A DNA stretch of 64,000 nucleotides from JBFMCC01 sp037445635 (GTDB taxonomy: Bacteria > Chloroflexota > Anaerolineae > Anaerolineales > Villigracilaceae), in assembly GCA_037445635.1 (NCBI GenBank), contig JBBIKC010000002.1:1-64000 (forward strand), given 5' to 3'. Position numbers and translations under genes: made by a program. How positions within the stretch are numbered: the first letter of the stretch is position 1; every line of letters begins with the position of its first letter. Below the pieces are notes generated by a model. That model was not told where the DNA came from. It saw only the letters and a list, made by a program, of their open reading frames with translations, and searched no databases. Shown one piece after another: positions 30,416 through 39,731 of the stretch.

Positions 30416-33400
30416 TTATTGCGGCGTGAAGGTGAACCAGGGGGACCAGCTGCTGGGGCCATTTGTGCCGTTGGCCTTTACACGCCAGTAGAGCAGGGTG
30501 TTGGCAGGGAGATTGGAAGTAGGCACATAAGTGGTGGTGGTAACGGTTTTGTTCAGGATCAACGGCGAGAAGTCGGGTTCCTTGGAAATCTGAAGCGTGT
30601 AACTGGCGGCGCCGGGCGAGCCGATCCAGTTGAAGGTCGGCCGCAGGGTGGATACCGCCCCGCTCGGGGAAATCAAGCCCGGCGTCATAAGCGCAGTGCG
30701 GAAGTAGCGTACGGCAGACCAGGTGGAGACTTCGTCCAGCGTGTTGACCGACCTCACGCGCCAATAGTACTTGGTGTTGGCGCTGAGATTGATGGGCGGC
30801 TCATATTCGGAGTCGGTCACATCGTTTATCGCCGTGACGATGTCAATCGTGGGCGACGAAAAGTCGCTGTCGTTGTCCACCTCCAGTTCATAGTTCTTGA
30901 AGGTAACGCCGCTTGGAACCGTTGAATTGTTCCAGTTGAAGAGCGGGGTGTAATCGGTGGTCAAGGCGTTGCTAGCCGGCGAGACCAGGGCGGGTATGCT
31001 GGGCGGATTGGGGGTGGTGAAGGAGTTGCCTGTCACCCAGTCGCTCGGGCCGTTGGAACTGTTGGATCGTACGCGCCAGTAGACCGGGACGCCGGCGGGC
31101 AGGTCCACGGTGGGGGTGTAGGTCGGACCCGACGCGGTATTGTTCACTGTCGGCGAGGCGTAAGTGCTGTACTTCGATACCTGGATGGTGTAGTTGGTTG
31201 CTCCGGCGACAGCGTTCCACGTAAAAGTGGGACGCAGGTTGAACAGCGGACCGGTGACGTCGTTCAGAACCGGCGGGAGAATGGCGGCGCGGAAGTAGCG
31301 GCTGGCTGTCCAAACCGATTTCTCGCCGTTGATGTTCACCGCCCGCACGCGCCAGTAGAATTTCATATTCGTCGCCAGGTCGGTGGGCACTGTAAATTCA
31401 GAGTTGGTGGTGTCGGTGCCGTCGGTATTTTCGTCCACCTCCGGCGAGGAGAAATCGCTGTTGTTGTCTACCTGGATTTGGTAGTAATCCAGCGCGGCCC
31501 CGCCTGCGGGGATGGTCGAGGCGTTCCAGTTCAAATAGGGTGTGTAGTCCAGCGTCAGGAAGTTGTTGGCCGGGGAGACCAGAACCGGTGTGGAGGGCGG
31601 GTTCGGGCTGGTGAAGGGGTTGCCGGTCGTCCACGCGCTGGGCCCGTTGGCGCCGTTAATCTGGACGCGCCACCACAGCGGCGTGTTGGCCGGCAGGCTG
31701 GTCGTGGGCGTGTAGGTTGATCCCGTCGCCTTGGCGTTGACGACGTTCTGGGTGAACGTATCGTTTTTGGAGACCTGGATGGTGTAGTTTGTAAAGTTGC
31801 CCACCGCGTCGTCCCAGTCGAATGTCGGGCGCAGGCTGTCGGCCGTCACTGGCGAGAGGACCGGGGCGGAAATGATGGTGCGGAAGTAACGGCTGGCGCT
31901 CCAGAGCGAAGTGTGATCGTTCTGGTTCACGGCGCGCACGCGCCAGTAAAATTTGGTGTTGCCAGCGAGGGCTGGAGAGACAGTGAACTGGGAATCGGCG
32001 ATATTGTTCAGGGCAGTCGTACCGCTTTCCTCGGGCGAGGAAAAGTCGCTATCGTCATCCACCTCCACTTCATAGTATTTGAAGGCTGGCGCACCAGCCG
32101 GCACGGTTGAGTCGCTCCAGTCCAACACCGGAGTAAGGCTGGTCAACAAGGCGTTGCTGGCGGGAGTGACCAGGACGGGGATGGAGGGAGGGTTAGGCGT
32201 GGTGAAGGTGCGATAGGGTGTCCAGTCGCTCGGGCCGGTGGCGGCGTTGGTGCGAACCCGCCAGTACATGGTCGTGTTTGCGGGCAGGGCGGTGGTGGGA
32301 GTATAGGTGGATGCAGTAACAGTGGTGTTGACGGTTGGAGAAGTGAATGCAGTATTCTTCGCGATCTGGATGGTGTAGTTGTTTGCCGCGGCGATATCGC
32401 TCCAATCGAATGTCGGGCGCAGGTCGGAGACTGTGGCTCCATCTGCCGGTGTCAGCAGGTTGGGAACCAGGGGCGAGGTCTTCAAAGTGCGGGTGGCGGT
32501 CCACTGACTGTATTCGGCCGCGGCATTGAAGGCGCGCATGCGCCAGTAGTAAGTCTGGTTCGGCGTGAGATCGGGGGATACGTCCAGTTGCGTCGTGTTG
32601 ACATCGGTAATGGTGGTGTCGTTCATGACCAGGGACGTGAAGCCGCTGTCCTGGGCTATTTGCACGTGATAATAGCCGAATGTCTCGCCGGTGGGCACGG
32701 TGGAGGCGTTCCAATCCAGAGTCGGTGAGTAGTCGCTGGTCAACGCGTTGTTGGCCGGAGAGACCAGGGCCGGCACGCTGGGCGGATTGGGGCTGGCGAA
32801 GGAGTTGCCGTTTGCCCAGTCGCTGGGACCGTTGGCGGCGTTGGCTTTCACGCGCCAGTAAATCGTCTGGTCGGCGGGCAGGTCTGTTGTTGGGGTGTAC
32901 GATACGGTCGAGCCGCCGCTGACAGTGGCATTGACCGACGGCGAGGAGAAATCGCTGTTTTTGGAGGCCTGAATCGTGTAGCCTGTGGCGCCGCTGACGA
33001 TATTCCAGGTAAATGTCGGGCGCAGATGCATGACGGGTACAGTCACGTTGTTGAGAACCGGCGGCAGGACGGCTGTGCGGAAGTAGTATGCAGTCGTCCA
33101 GCTGGAGTAGTTATCCTCGCTGTTGAAGACGCCTACGGAACGCACGCGCCAGTAATACTTGGTGTTGGGAGCCAGGGCGGACACGATTTGATATTGCGAG
33201 TCGGTGATCTCGTTGAGTGTGGTGGTATAGGTATCGGGCGAGGTAAAGCCGCTGTTATCGTCCAGCTGTACTTCGTATTGCTTGAATGTCACCCCGGCGG
33301 GGAGGGTGGAATTGTTCCAATTCAGAAGCGGCGTGTAGTTTGTGGTCAGGCTGTTATTGGCGGGTGAGAGCCCGGATGGAACGCTTGGCGGATTGGGAAT

Positions 33401-36358
33401 GCGGACCGCTAAAACAGTTGACCAGCCGCTTGGGCCATTTGCGCCATTCCCCTTGACCCGCCAGTAATAGGTCTTGCCGGCGGTCAGGTTCGATGTGGCG
33501 GTGTAAGTGGAGGGAGTTACGTTCTTATTGATCGCCAGCGTGGAGAACGTGTCGTACAGAGAGACTTGAATGGTGTAATTGGTGAGCGGACTTGGGATGT
33601 CGCTCCAGTCGAACGTCGGCCGGTTGCTGGGAGCCAGGGCGTTATTCGCAGGCGACAGGGGTTCGGGGGGCGCCATCAGCGTGCGGAAGGAACGGATGGC
33701 GGACCAGTCGCTGGTCCCGCCGGTGGCGGTCACAGCGCGCACGCGCCAGTACAGGGTGAGATTGGGACCCAGTTCGGCCGCGGGTGTGAAATCGGATACG
33801 GTAACGTTCTCGTCCAGCGCAATGTTGGTAAAGGTATTGTTGGTGGATAACTGGATCTGGTAATGGTCCGGCGCGGGCGTGGAATCGCTCCAATCGAACA
33901 GAGGCATGTAGTCCGTGAGTAATTCGTTGTTGGCCGGGGAGGCCAGTACGGGAATGGAAGGCGTATTGCTGCAAGTATGAATTTGCACGTCGTCCAGGAA
34001 ATAGCCGCCGCTGTACTGGGTGATGAAGCCGCTCAGGATATCGTCCGTGCCCATGCGCCAGCGGAAACGGACATTCTGGCCGGCCAGTCCGCTCAGATCA
34101 TAGCGCGAACTGACGTAACCGTGGCTGACCCAGACGAACGCTTCGCGCCCGATGAGCGGATTACCCACTGCGGATGGGTCAATCGCGCCGTTGTAATCCT
34201 GGCCGCCGCTGAATGAAACCAGCGAGGCCGGGTCCTTCACGTCGGTCCAACTGGAACCGCCGTCGGTCGAATATTCCAGCATGACGCCGTCGTAGTCGGG
34301 ATCGTCCAGATCGAAGGCGTGCGAGAAGAACAGGAAAGTAGGATTGCCCGAGGGAATCGAGACGTCCACTGCCATTGCCGCGAACGAATCGTTGTGGATG
34401 TAATCGGGGATGGGATCGTTGGCATCGGGATTTGTAGCCGATGGGTTGTAGTGATCGTCTCCCCAGAGCGATTTCGTGCCGCTTACCGCATAGGAACTGA
34501 ACAGCGACCAGTTGTTGAGACTTCCCGCTTCGGCGCCGGTTGTCCACTGTCCCAATCCGCCTTCGAAGTCATCGGAGAAGAGCGGAGGATTGGGCGAATA
34601 ACCGGCGGTGCACAGGGCCGCCTCGGGATTGAAATTGACCACCGGTTCCAGATTCATTTGCACGGCATCGGTGGCGTCGCGCACCTCCTGACAGTCAGCC
34701 AGGGTGATTCCGTTGATGCTCTCTACATTCAAACAGGCCTGGTAGAGGGCGTTATAGAGATCGAGGTAATCCGAACCGGATGTCAACAGGTTGGTTTGCG
34801 CTTCGTAATAGACGGTAAGGGTCTTCAGCCAGCCCAGGGCGGTGACGGTCTTGCCGTTGAACGTGCCGCCGTCCACCATCAGGTAAACGGCCTTGTTGTT
34901 CACGCCGCTGTTCGTGTGGACGCCGCCGTTGTCGTTGGTTGACGGACCCGAATAGTAATAGGGACTGGTCATCATGTCCGGGTGACCGAACGCGGTCGGC
35001 GACTTCATGTTGCGGATCCCGCCCAGGCCAGTGATATCCTCGCCGATGATCCAGAGTACGTCCGCCGAATCGTTGCCGGCGCCGTTGTTTTGGTCTACGG
35101 CCTCGCCCCACAGGTCCGAGAAGGATTCGTTGATTGCCCCGGACTGGTAATAGTAGAACAAGCCGGATTCATACTGTGTCACGCCGTGAGTATATTCATG
35201 TGCCACTACGTCGTCCGCGTTCGCGAACGAATAGTAGTCACCAAACACCAGCTGATTCCCGTTCCAGTACGCGTTGCCATAATCGTCCCCCGCATGGACT
35301 GTCGAGATTATGGTCATGCCGGCGTTGTCTATGCTGTTCCGTGTATGCCAGTTGTAATATAGTTCGTAGACGTCGTAAGCGTACTCGTGCGCCTTTTTGG
35401 CTTCACTGTCGCCGGCCGCGCAGGATAGGTCGGTCTCGTCGCAGATCAGCGTGCCGGGCAACTGAGACTCGTCGGGCGAGCCGTCCCCGAGCGCCGCATT
35501 ATTCAGCGTGTATGTTTCAAGGGAGGGGAGGGGAGGATCGAAGAGTGGAGAAGCCAAAGGCGCAGATGCGCCGCCCTGCGGCGGGCGCGCCTGCGTGCCT
35601 GCGCCGGTCCAGGCGGCATCAATTTGGTTGAAGTGCAGGGCGACGCGGCCGGTTTGCGCGTCCACCAGCACCAGCTCGCGTACCGGCGCGTTATCCGCGC
35701 TTACTTCCATGCGCCAGACCAGCGCCGCGGGGCGATCACTGGGTTGCAACAGGCGTTCATCGTAGATCCATAGTTCGGGAGTCGTGGCCGTCAGGCTTGC
35801 TTCGGATAAGCCGTGCGTGCGGGCGACGACGGGCAGGGCCCATGCCGCGGCCTGCTCGGCCGTGATTTGCGGCCGGATCGAAAGCGAGAGCGACGGCGCG
35901 ATCTCGCCGCTCATCGCCAGCAGATAGCCCTCACTGGTCAAATTAACATTCAATTCCCCCCCAAACACCGGGATGCCTTGATATACCTGTTGATATTTAA
36001 CGGTCTGCTGTCTGGCGGGAACATTCTTCGTAGCCGTGACGACCAGTTCCGCGGACGGATTCTCCAGGCCGAACTCCGGGCCGTAGGCGTTGACCGCCGC
36101 GCTGGCAACGGTTTCGGGTCCCGCGCCGAACGCAGAGACGCCTGCAAGCGCGATCGGGTTGGACGGGTCCGCGCCCAGGAAGGTCAATTTGCCGGTCTCG
36201 GCGGAATATCCGCGGCGTTCCCCATCGCCGCCCTCCTGCATGGCTGCTGACGCACCGCCTGTTGCCAGCACAGACACAGGGCGCGCCGCGCCGAAGAGGA
36301 CGGATAAACCGATCAGGACGGCCCAAAGGATATTCAGTCCACGGAATTGTCGTTTCAT
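30416..36358 (-). CDS. Giant secreted M4 (thermolysin-like) metalloprotease with twelve Fn3-like repeats
   Basis: A 1980-residue protein. A signal peptide (about 1-32) is followed by FTP/PepSY propeptide regions (about 60-230). The peptidase M4 domain (about 300-580) has VVAHEYTHGVTQYESG (zinc ligands H387 and H391, catalytic E388) and the third ligand in GAINESFSDLWGE. A jelly-roll-like domain follows (about 590-790; FSDDFEGGLGQWTTG). The rest (about 795-1980) is twelve repeats of about 90-105 residues in strict alternation: type A has LVSPANNALTTDYTPLxNWN-like starts, type B has LRPTFxW. A good promoter lies upstream. It is probably a surface or secreted protein degrader. Confidence 0.92.
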   Translation of the reverse strand: MKRQFRGLNILWAVLIGLSVLFGAARPVSVLATGGASAAMQEGGDGERRGYSAETGKLTFLGADPSNPIALAGVSAFGAGPETVASAAVNAYGPEFGLENPSAELVVTATKNVPARQQTVKYQQVYQGIPVFGGELNVNLTSEGYLLAMSGEIAPSLSLSIRPQITAEQAAAWALPVVARTHGLSEASLTATTPELWIYDERLLQPSDRPAALVWRMEVSADNAPVRELVLVDAQTGRVALHFNQIDAAWTGAGTQARPPQGGASAPLASPLFDPPLPSLETYTLNNAALGDGSPDESQLPGTLICDETDLSCAAGDSEAKKAHEYAYDVYELYYNWHTRNSIDNAGMTIISTVHAGDDYGNAYWNGNQLVFGDYYSFANADDVVAHEYTHGVTQYESGLFYYYQSGAINESFSDLWGEAVDQNNGAGNDSADVLWIIGEDITGLGGIRNMKSPTAFGHPDMMTSPYYYSGPSTNDNGGVHTNSGVNNKAVYLMVDGGTFNGKTVTALGWLKTLTVYYEAQTNLLTSGSDYLDLYNALYQACLNVESINGITLADCQEVRDATDAVQMNLEPVVNFNPEAALCTAGYSPNPPLFSDDFEGGLGQWTTGAEAGSLNNWSLFSSYAVSGTKSLWGDDHYNPSATNPDANDPIPDYIHNDSFAAMAVDVSIPSGNPTFLFFSHAFDLDDPDYDGVMLEYSTDGGSSWTDVKDPASLVSFSGGQDYNGAIDPSAVGNPLIGREAFVWVSHGYVSSRYDLSGLAGQNVRFRWRMGTDDILSGFITQYSGGYFLDDVQIHTCSNTPSIPVLASPANNELLTDYMPLFDWSDSTPAPDHYQIQLSTNNTFTNIALDENVTVSDFTPAAELGPNLTLYWRVRAVTATGGTSDWSAIRSFRTLMAPPEPLSPANNALAPSNRPTFDWSDIPSPLTNYTIQVSLYDTFSTLAINKNVTPSTYTATSNLTAGKTYYWRVKGNGANGPSGWSTVLAVRIPNPPSVPSGLSPANNSLTTNYTPLLNWNNSTLPAGVTFKQYEVQLDDNSGFTSPDTYTTTLNEITDSQYQIVSALAPNTKYYWRVRSVGVFNSEDNYSSWTTAYYFRTAVLPPVLNNVTVPVMHLRPTFTWNIVSGATGYTIQASKNSDFSSPSVNATVSGGSTVSYTPTTDLPADQTIYWRVKANAANGPSDWANGNSFASPNPPSVPALVSPANNALTSDYSPTLDWNASTVPTGETFGYYHVQIAQDSGFTSLVMNDTTITDVNTTQLDVSPDLTPNQTYYWRMRAFNAAAEYSQWTATRTLKTSPLVPNLLTPADGATVSDLRPTFDWSDIAAANNYTIQIAKNTAFTSPTVNTTVTASTYTPTTALPANTTMYWRVRTNAATGPSDWTPYRTFTTPNPPSIPVLVTPASNALLTSLTPVLDWSDSTVPAGAPAFKYYEVEVDDDSDFSSPEESGTTALNNIADSQFTVSPALAGNTKFYWRVRAVNQNDHTSLWSASRYFRTIISAPVLSPVTADSLRPTFDWDDAVGNFTNYTIQVSKNDTFTQNVVNAKATGSTYTPTTSLPANTPLWWRVQINGANGPSAWTTGNPFTSPNPPSTPVLVSPANNFLTLDYTPYLNWNASTIPAGGAALDYYQIQVDNNSDFSSPEVDENTDGTDTTNSEFTVPTDLATNMKFYWRVRAVNINGEKSVWTASRYFRAAILPPVLNDVTGPLFNLRPTFTWNAVAGATNYTIQVSKYSTYASPTVNNTASGPTYTPTVDLPAGVPVYWRVRSNSSNGPSDWVTGNSFTTPNPPSIPALVSPASNALTTDYTPLFNWNNSTVPSGVTFKNYELEVDNDSDFSSPTIDIVTAINDVTDSEYEPPINLSANTKYYWRVRSVNTLDEVSTWSAVRYFRTALMTPGLISPSGAVSTLRPTFNWIGSPGAASYTLQISKEPDFSPLILNKTVTTTTYVPTSNLPANTLLYWRVKANGTNGPSSWSPWFTFTPQ

Positions 36359-36417
36359 GATCTCGCTCCAGACGGAATGAACTTTCTCGGGGGGAGAAAG
36401 GTGGTTTATACAAGTTC

Positions 36418-36445
36418 AGTATATTCATTTCGGAAAGAGTGTCAA
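36418..36445 (-). promoter_or_regulatory. Consensus sigma-70 promoter of the M4 protease gene
   Basis: On the minus strand TTGACA (36445-36440), a 16-base spacer and TATACT (36423-36418) precede the ATG by about 60 bases. Confidence 0.75.
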
Positions 36446-36458
36446 TGTAATACCACCC

Positions 36459-37142
36459 CTACAAAAGTGTTAAATCTCTTTCTAATGACTGTCGGCCTCT
36501 CAATCTTTGTAAAGTATCTGTAAAGCCGTTCGGATATTCACAGGAAAACGAAAGGGACTGTCCGCTGGAGGGATGGGCAAACGTTAGCGACGCGGCGTGC
36601 AGGAACGGGTGCGCCGCCTCATCGGTCGCGCGGGACCCGTAGGTGGAATCCGCCAAAAGGGCATGTCCCAGCGCCGCGGCGTGGGCGCGGATCTGGTGTG
36701 TCCGTCCCGTTTCGGGGACCGCTTCGAGCAGGCAGGCGTCCGCAAAACGTTCGAGGACGCGAAAATATGTGACGGCAGGTTTGCCGTTTCTGGAATCTAC
36801 GATGGTGCGATGCGTGTGCCCCACATTGACGCGCAGGGGATGGCGCGCAGTGTGCTCATCCCATTTTGGATTGCCTTCCACGATGGCGTGATACGTCTTG
36901 CGGACCTCGCGCCTCTCGAACTGGCGGTTCAACTCGCGATGCGCCTCGGCCGTGCGCGCAAAGACCATGACCCCGCTGGTGATCTTGTCGAGGCGATGAA
37001 CAATCCAGATTTTTCCATAGTCTGCTTCAAGCATCTTTACCAGATAGGGCGCGTCCCGTTCCCAGCCGTCGGGCAGGACGGGCAGGCCTGCGGGCTTGTC
37101 GAGGACGATGATTGCATTGTCGAGGTGGATGATATCCATCAA
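36459..37142 (-). CDS. RluA-family RNA pseudouridine synthase
   Basis: A 227-residue enzyme that isomerises uridine in rRNA or tRNA. LDKPAGLPVLP opens the catalytic domain, the catalytic aspartate lies in IVHRLDKITSGVMVFAR, and PETGRTHQIRAHAAALGHAL closes it with the conserved Arg and His. There is no N-terminal S4 domain, so it is a short single-domain form and the target position is open. ATG codons at 37142 and 37139 are both possible. Confidence 0.88.
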   Translation of the reverse strand: MMDIIHLDNAIIVLDKPAGLPVLPDGWERDAPYLVKMLEADYGKIWIVHRLDKITSGVMVFARTAEAHRELNRQFERREVRKTYHAIVEGNPKWDEHTARHPLRVNVGHTHRTIVDSRNGKPAVTYFRVLERFADACLLEAVPETGRTHQIRAHAAALGHALLADSTYGSRATDEAAHPFLHAASLTFAHPSSGQSLSFSCEYPNGFTDTLQRLRGRQSLERDLTLL

Positions 37143-37169
37143 CGGAATTTACACAGTTTTCGAGAGATG

Positions 37170-37192
37170 ACAGTCGCCCGCGAGACGACTGC
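37170..37192 (-). terminator. Weak hairpin after the 4-TM protein gene
   Basis: ACAGTCG (37170-37176) pairs with CGACTG (about 37185-37191). No T-run follows on the minus strand, so termination is doubtful. Confidence 0.3.
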
Positions 37193-37217
37193 CACAAGCA
37201 ACACTTTTGGGAGCGAC

Positions 37218-37685
37218 CTACTTGCTGGTGAACGAGTAACGGAATCCCGCATAAATGGCCAGCGCGTAGAACAGCAGGTCCATGACATCGAAGGCAGTGA
37301 TGAAGATATTCACCGTCTCTGCCGGATCGAAAAGCATGTACATCAGCACTTCGAAAATATTCGCATTGTACGCCTCGGCGATGACGCCGCCGTAGAAGAA
37401 CAGGTTGCCGAGCAGGCATCCGATCAGTGCCAGGCCGGCGCCCATGATTCCGAAAATGACAGAGTTTCCGCGTCCGAACTTCTGGATGGCGATTCCCACC
37501 AGAAATCCAACGCCAATGGACATCCACCCGATTTGATATTTGGTGAAGTAGGTGACCGCGCCCCAGATGACCGCGCCGATCAACATGGCAACACCGCCGG
37601 CGATCAGGCCGAGGAGCAGGTTGGGCGACTTGTCCTCGAACGGCTCGATGCTCTGAGAAGTGGGTGATACAGGCTGGTTGTTCAT
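37218..37685 (-). CDS. Hypothetical integral membrane protein with about four TM helices
   Basis: A 155-residue protein with a hydrophilic N-terminal 20 residues. Hydrophobic helices lie near 23-48 (LLLGLIAGGVAMLIGAVIWG), 53-68, 75-100 and 128-150. No charged catalytic motif is seen. It looks like a Chloroflexota membrane protein of unknown function. It lies 75 bases upstream of the pseudouridine synthase gene on the same strand. Confidence 0.75.
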   Translation of the reverse strand: MNNQPVSPTSQSIEPFEDKSPNLLLGLIAGGVAMLIGAVIWGAVTYFTKYQIGWMSIGVGFLVGIAIQKFGRGNSVIFGIMGAGLALIGCLLGNLFFYGGVIAEAYNANIFEVLMYMLFDPAETVNIFITAFDVMDLLFYALAIYAGFRYSFTSK

Positions 37686-37819
37686 TTTGCATCCTTTGGG
37701 TATTTTGGCTGGAGGCCGCGGGCGCGAACCTCATCCCAATCATACAAGATTTATTGGCCGGTGTAATCCGCCATCGGCCCTACTGCCCGCGCCAACGACG
37801 AAGGACGCGCAGGTGAAAC

Positions 37820-39448
37820 CTACTGGACTTTCTCATTCACCTTGCTCATCGCATATTCCGCCAGTGCGGTGATGGTCAGCGTGGGATTGACTCCGGGGTT
37901 GGCAGGCACGACTGACCCATCCACCACGTACAGGCCGGGATAACCATGCACCTGGAAATTTTCGTCAATTACGCCCGTCGAGGCGTCGCGGCCCATCAGG
38001 CAGCCGCCGAGCATGTGCGCGGTCATCGGGACGTTGAGCAGACCCTCCGGCAGCGTCCCCGCCGCGTAGCCGTTGATTCCCTTTGCGAACGAGCGAATGA
38101 CCTTGTAACCCAGTTCGATGTCAACAGGGATGGTTTTCTCTTTATCGTGTTCCGGGACGAGTCCGCGCTGGAAGAGTGTGAAAAGGTTGCGTCCCAGCCG
38201 CAGGCGCATCAGGTTGTCCTTGGATTGCATGACCATGATGGCCGTCCCGCGCCGCGCCCAGCGGAAACCGAATTTCATGTCCAGAAATTCCAGCGGCTTG
38301 CGGATCGTTGCGAGGACGATTTTTCCCAGCCGTTTCAAAAAACTTCCGCCGCCTTCGGTCAGCGGCGCGGCCAACAGCCAGTAGATCAACGACGAGCCGT
38401 CTGAAAAGCGCACAGGCTCGATCTGCGTCACGCTGTCGGCGTTGAAGATCGAAGTGATCGCCAGCCCTTTCGAGTGGTCGTCCTTGGGCCTCATGGAGAA
38501 CGCGCCGAGGAAAGCCTCGCTGTTACTGCGGACGGTCTCTCCCAGGCGCGGCGACAGGTTCGGGAGGGAACGCGTCACATCGCGGCAGTGGAGCAGGAGT
38601 TGATTCGTGCCGAGGGTGCCCGCGGCGAGAATCACGTTTCGGGCGCGGACCCGGCGCGGGGTCCCGCCCAGAAGCGAGGTCGAACGCCGATAGGTTACCT
38701 CGTAACGCGCCTCGGACGGTTGACCGTAGCCCGCGGACCGTCCACCGTCCACCGTCAACGGTCTGACATCCGTCACCTGCGCCTCCGCAATGACCCGCGC
38801 ACCGCGCTTCTCCGCGAAGTACAAATAATTTTTCGGAAGTGTGTTCTTGGCATTATAGCGGCAGCCGACCATGCACCCGCCGCAGTGGATACATCCCACG
38901 CGGGCAGGGCCTTCGCCGCCAAAATACGGATCGGGCACCTCCTGGCCTTCGGGGCCGAAGAAGAAGCCCACCTCGGTGGGGCGGAAGGTGTGACCCAGCC
39001 CGAGTTCCTGCGAGACGACTTTTAGCGCCTCGTCCGCAGGAGTCAGCCGCGGGTTGCGCGTCACGCCGAGCATCTTTTTGGCGGTGTCGTAATGAGGGCG
39101 GAGGACCTGCATCCAGTCGCGCGCGTCGGGCCAGGTGTCCGCGTTGAAGAAATCGTCGTCGGGTTCCATCAGCACGCCCGCGTAGACCAGACTGCCGCCT
39201 CCCACGCCGCTGGAATGAAAGACGAACAGCCCCTTGAACAGGCTCAATTGCAGGATGCCGTAGGCGCGGATGGCAGGCATCCACAGGTATTTCCAAACGT
39301 TCCAGTTGGTTTTGGGGAAATCCTTGTCCTCGAAGCGTTTGCCGCGTTCGAGGATCAAGACCGAGTAACCCTTTTCCGTCAATCTCATGGCCGAGACGCT
39401 TCCCCCAAACCCCGAGCCGATGATGACATAATCGTAGACCTGCTCCAT
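37820..39448 (-). CDS. GMC-family FAD oxidoreductase (cholesterol-oxidase-like)
   Basis: A 542-residue flavoprotein. VIIGSGFGGSVSAMRLTEKG binds FAD, SSGVGGGSLVYAG covers the flavin, and the C-terminal GCLMGRDASTGVIDENFQVH plus VDGSVVPANPGVNPTLTITA form the GMC/cholesterol-oxidase active-site end. CIHCGGCMVGCRYNAKNT is a cysteine-rich segment found in this group. It would oxidise a sterol-like or other alcohol. The ATG at 39448 is 6 bases after GGAGG; the longer frame upstream is rejected. Confidence 0.9.
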   Translation of the reverse strand: MEQVYDYVIIGSGFGGSVSAMRLTEKGYSVLILERGKRFEDKDFPKTNWNVWKYLWMPAIRAYGILQLSLFKGLFVFHSSGVGGGSLVYAGVLMEPDDDFFNADTWPDARDWMQVLRPHYDTAKKMLGVTRNPRLTPADEALKVVSQELGLGHTFRPTEVGFFFGPEGQEVPDPYFGGEGPARVGCIHCGGCMVGCRYNAKNTLPKNYLYFAEKRGARVIAEAQVTDVRPLTVDGGRSAGYGQPSEARYEVTYRRSTSLLGGTPRRVRARNVILAAGTLGTNQLLLHCRDVTRSLPNLSPRLGETVRSNSEAFLGAFSMRPKDDHSKGLAITSIFNADSVTQIEPVRFSDGSSLIYWLLAAPLTEGGGSFLKRLGKIVLATIRKPLEFLDMKFGFRWARRGTAIMVMQSKDNLMRLRLGRNLFTLFQRGLVPEHDKEKTIPVDIELGYKVIRSFAKGINGYAAGTLPEGLLNVPMTAHMLGGCLMGRDASTGVIDENFQVHGYPGLYVVDGSVVPANPGVNPTLTITALAEYAMSKVNEKVQ

Positions 39449-39475
39449 AGGCGCCCTCCGGGACGAAACGAGGCG

Positions 39476-39481
39476 ATTATA
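39476..39481 (-). promoter_or_regulatory. -10 element (TATAAT) for the GMC oxidoreductase
   Basis: A perfect minus-strand TATAAT lies 27 bases ahead of the start, with the ribosome binding site in between. Confidence 0.5.
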
Positions 39482-39525
39482 ACAAAGTGTGCCGTTAGGT
39501 GGCCTCCCCTTTGGGAGCAGTTTGG

Positions 39526-39625
39526 TTCTCGCCGCGAAGAGGCGGAGGCCGCGAAGGTAAATTCTTCGCGATCCCAAAGGTCCCTGCGCGCTCTTCTTAC
39601 CTTCGCGGTTTCATTTTTTATTCCA
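39526..39625. repeat. Intergenic CGCGAAG dispersed inverted repeat
   Basis: CCGCGAAG units on the left and CCTTCGCGG on the right (to about 39611) can form a long imperfect stem. Same family as 6692-6819. Confidence 0.55.
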
Positions 39626-39672
39626 ATCGTCGAATTGTTCTCGCAAGCGAGACCACCCCCGTTGAAGTACGA

Positions 39673-39702
39673 TTGAAATTAGTGCCTGTTTTGTGATACA
39701 TT
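39673..39702 (+). promoter_or_regulatory. Promoter of the hemerythrin-like gene
   Basis: TTGAAA (39673-39678), an 18-base spacer and TACATT (39697-39702) lie 30 bases ahead of the ATG. Confidence 0.5.
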
Positions 39703-39731
39703 AGGCATAAAGAATCCCAGAGAGGCAATTC

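Noticed and set aside
36597..37667. Plus-strand 356-residue frame opposite the pseudouridine synthase
   Set aside because: Runs through two opposite genes and the gap between them and shows no known motif.
38474..39025. Plus-strand frame opposite the GMC oxidoreductase
   Set aside because: The minus-strand protein has FAD and GMC motifs throughout, so this is a shadow frame.
39449..39577. N-terminal extension of the GMC oxidoreductase
   Set aside because: The extension is Arg-rich and crosses the TATAAT and the GGAGG site used by the ATG at 39448.
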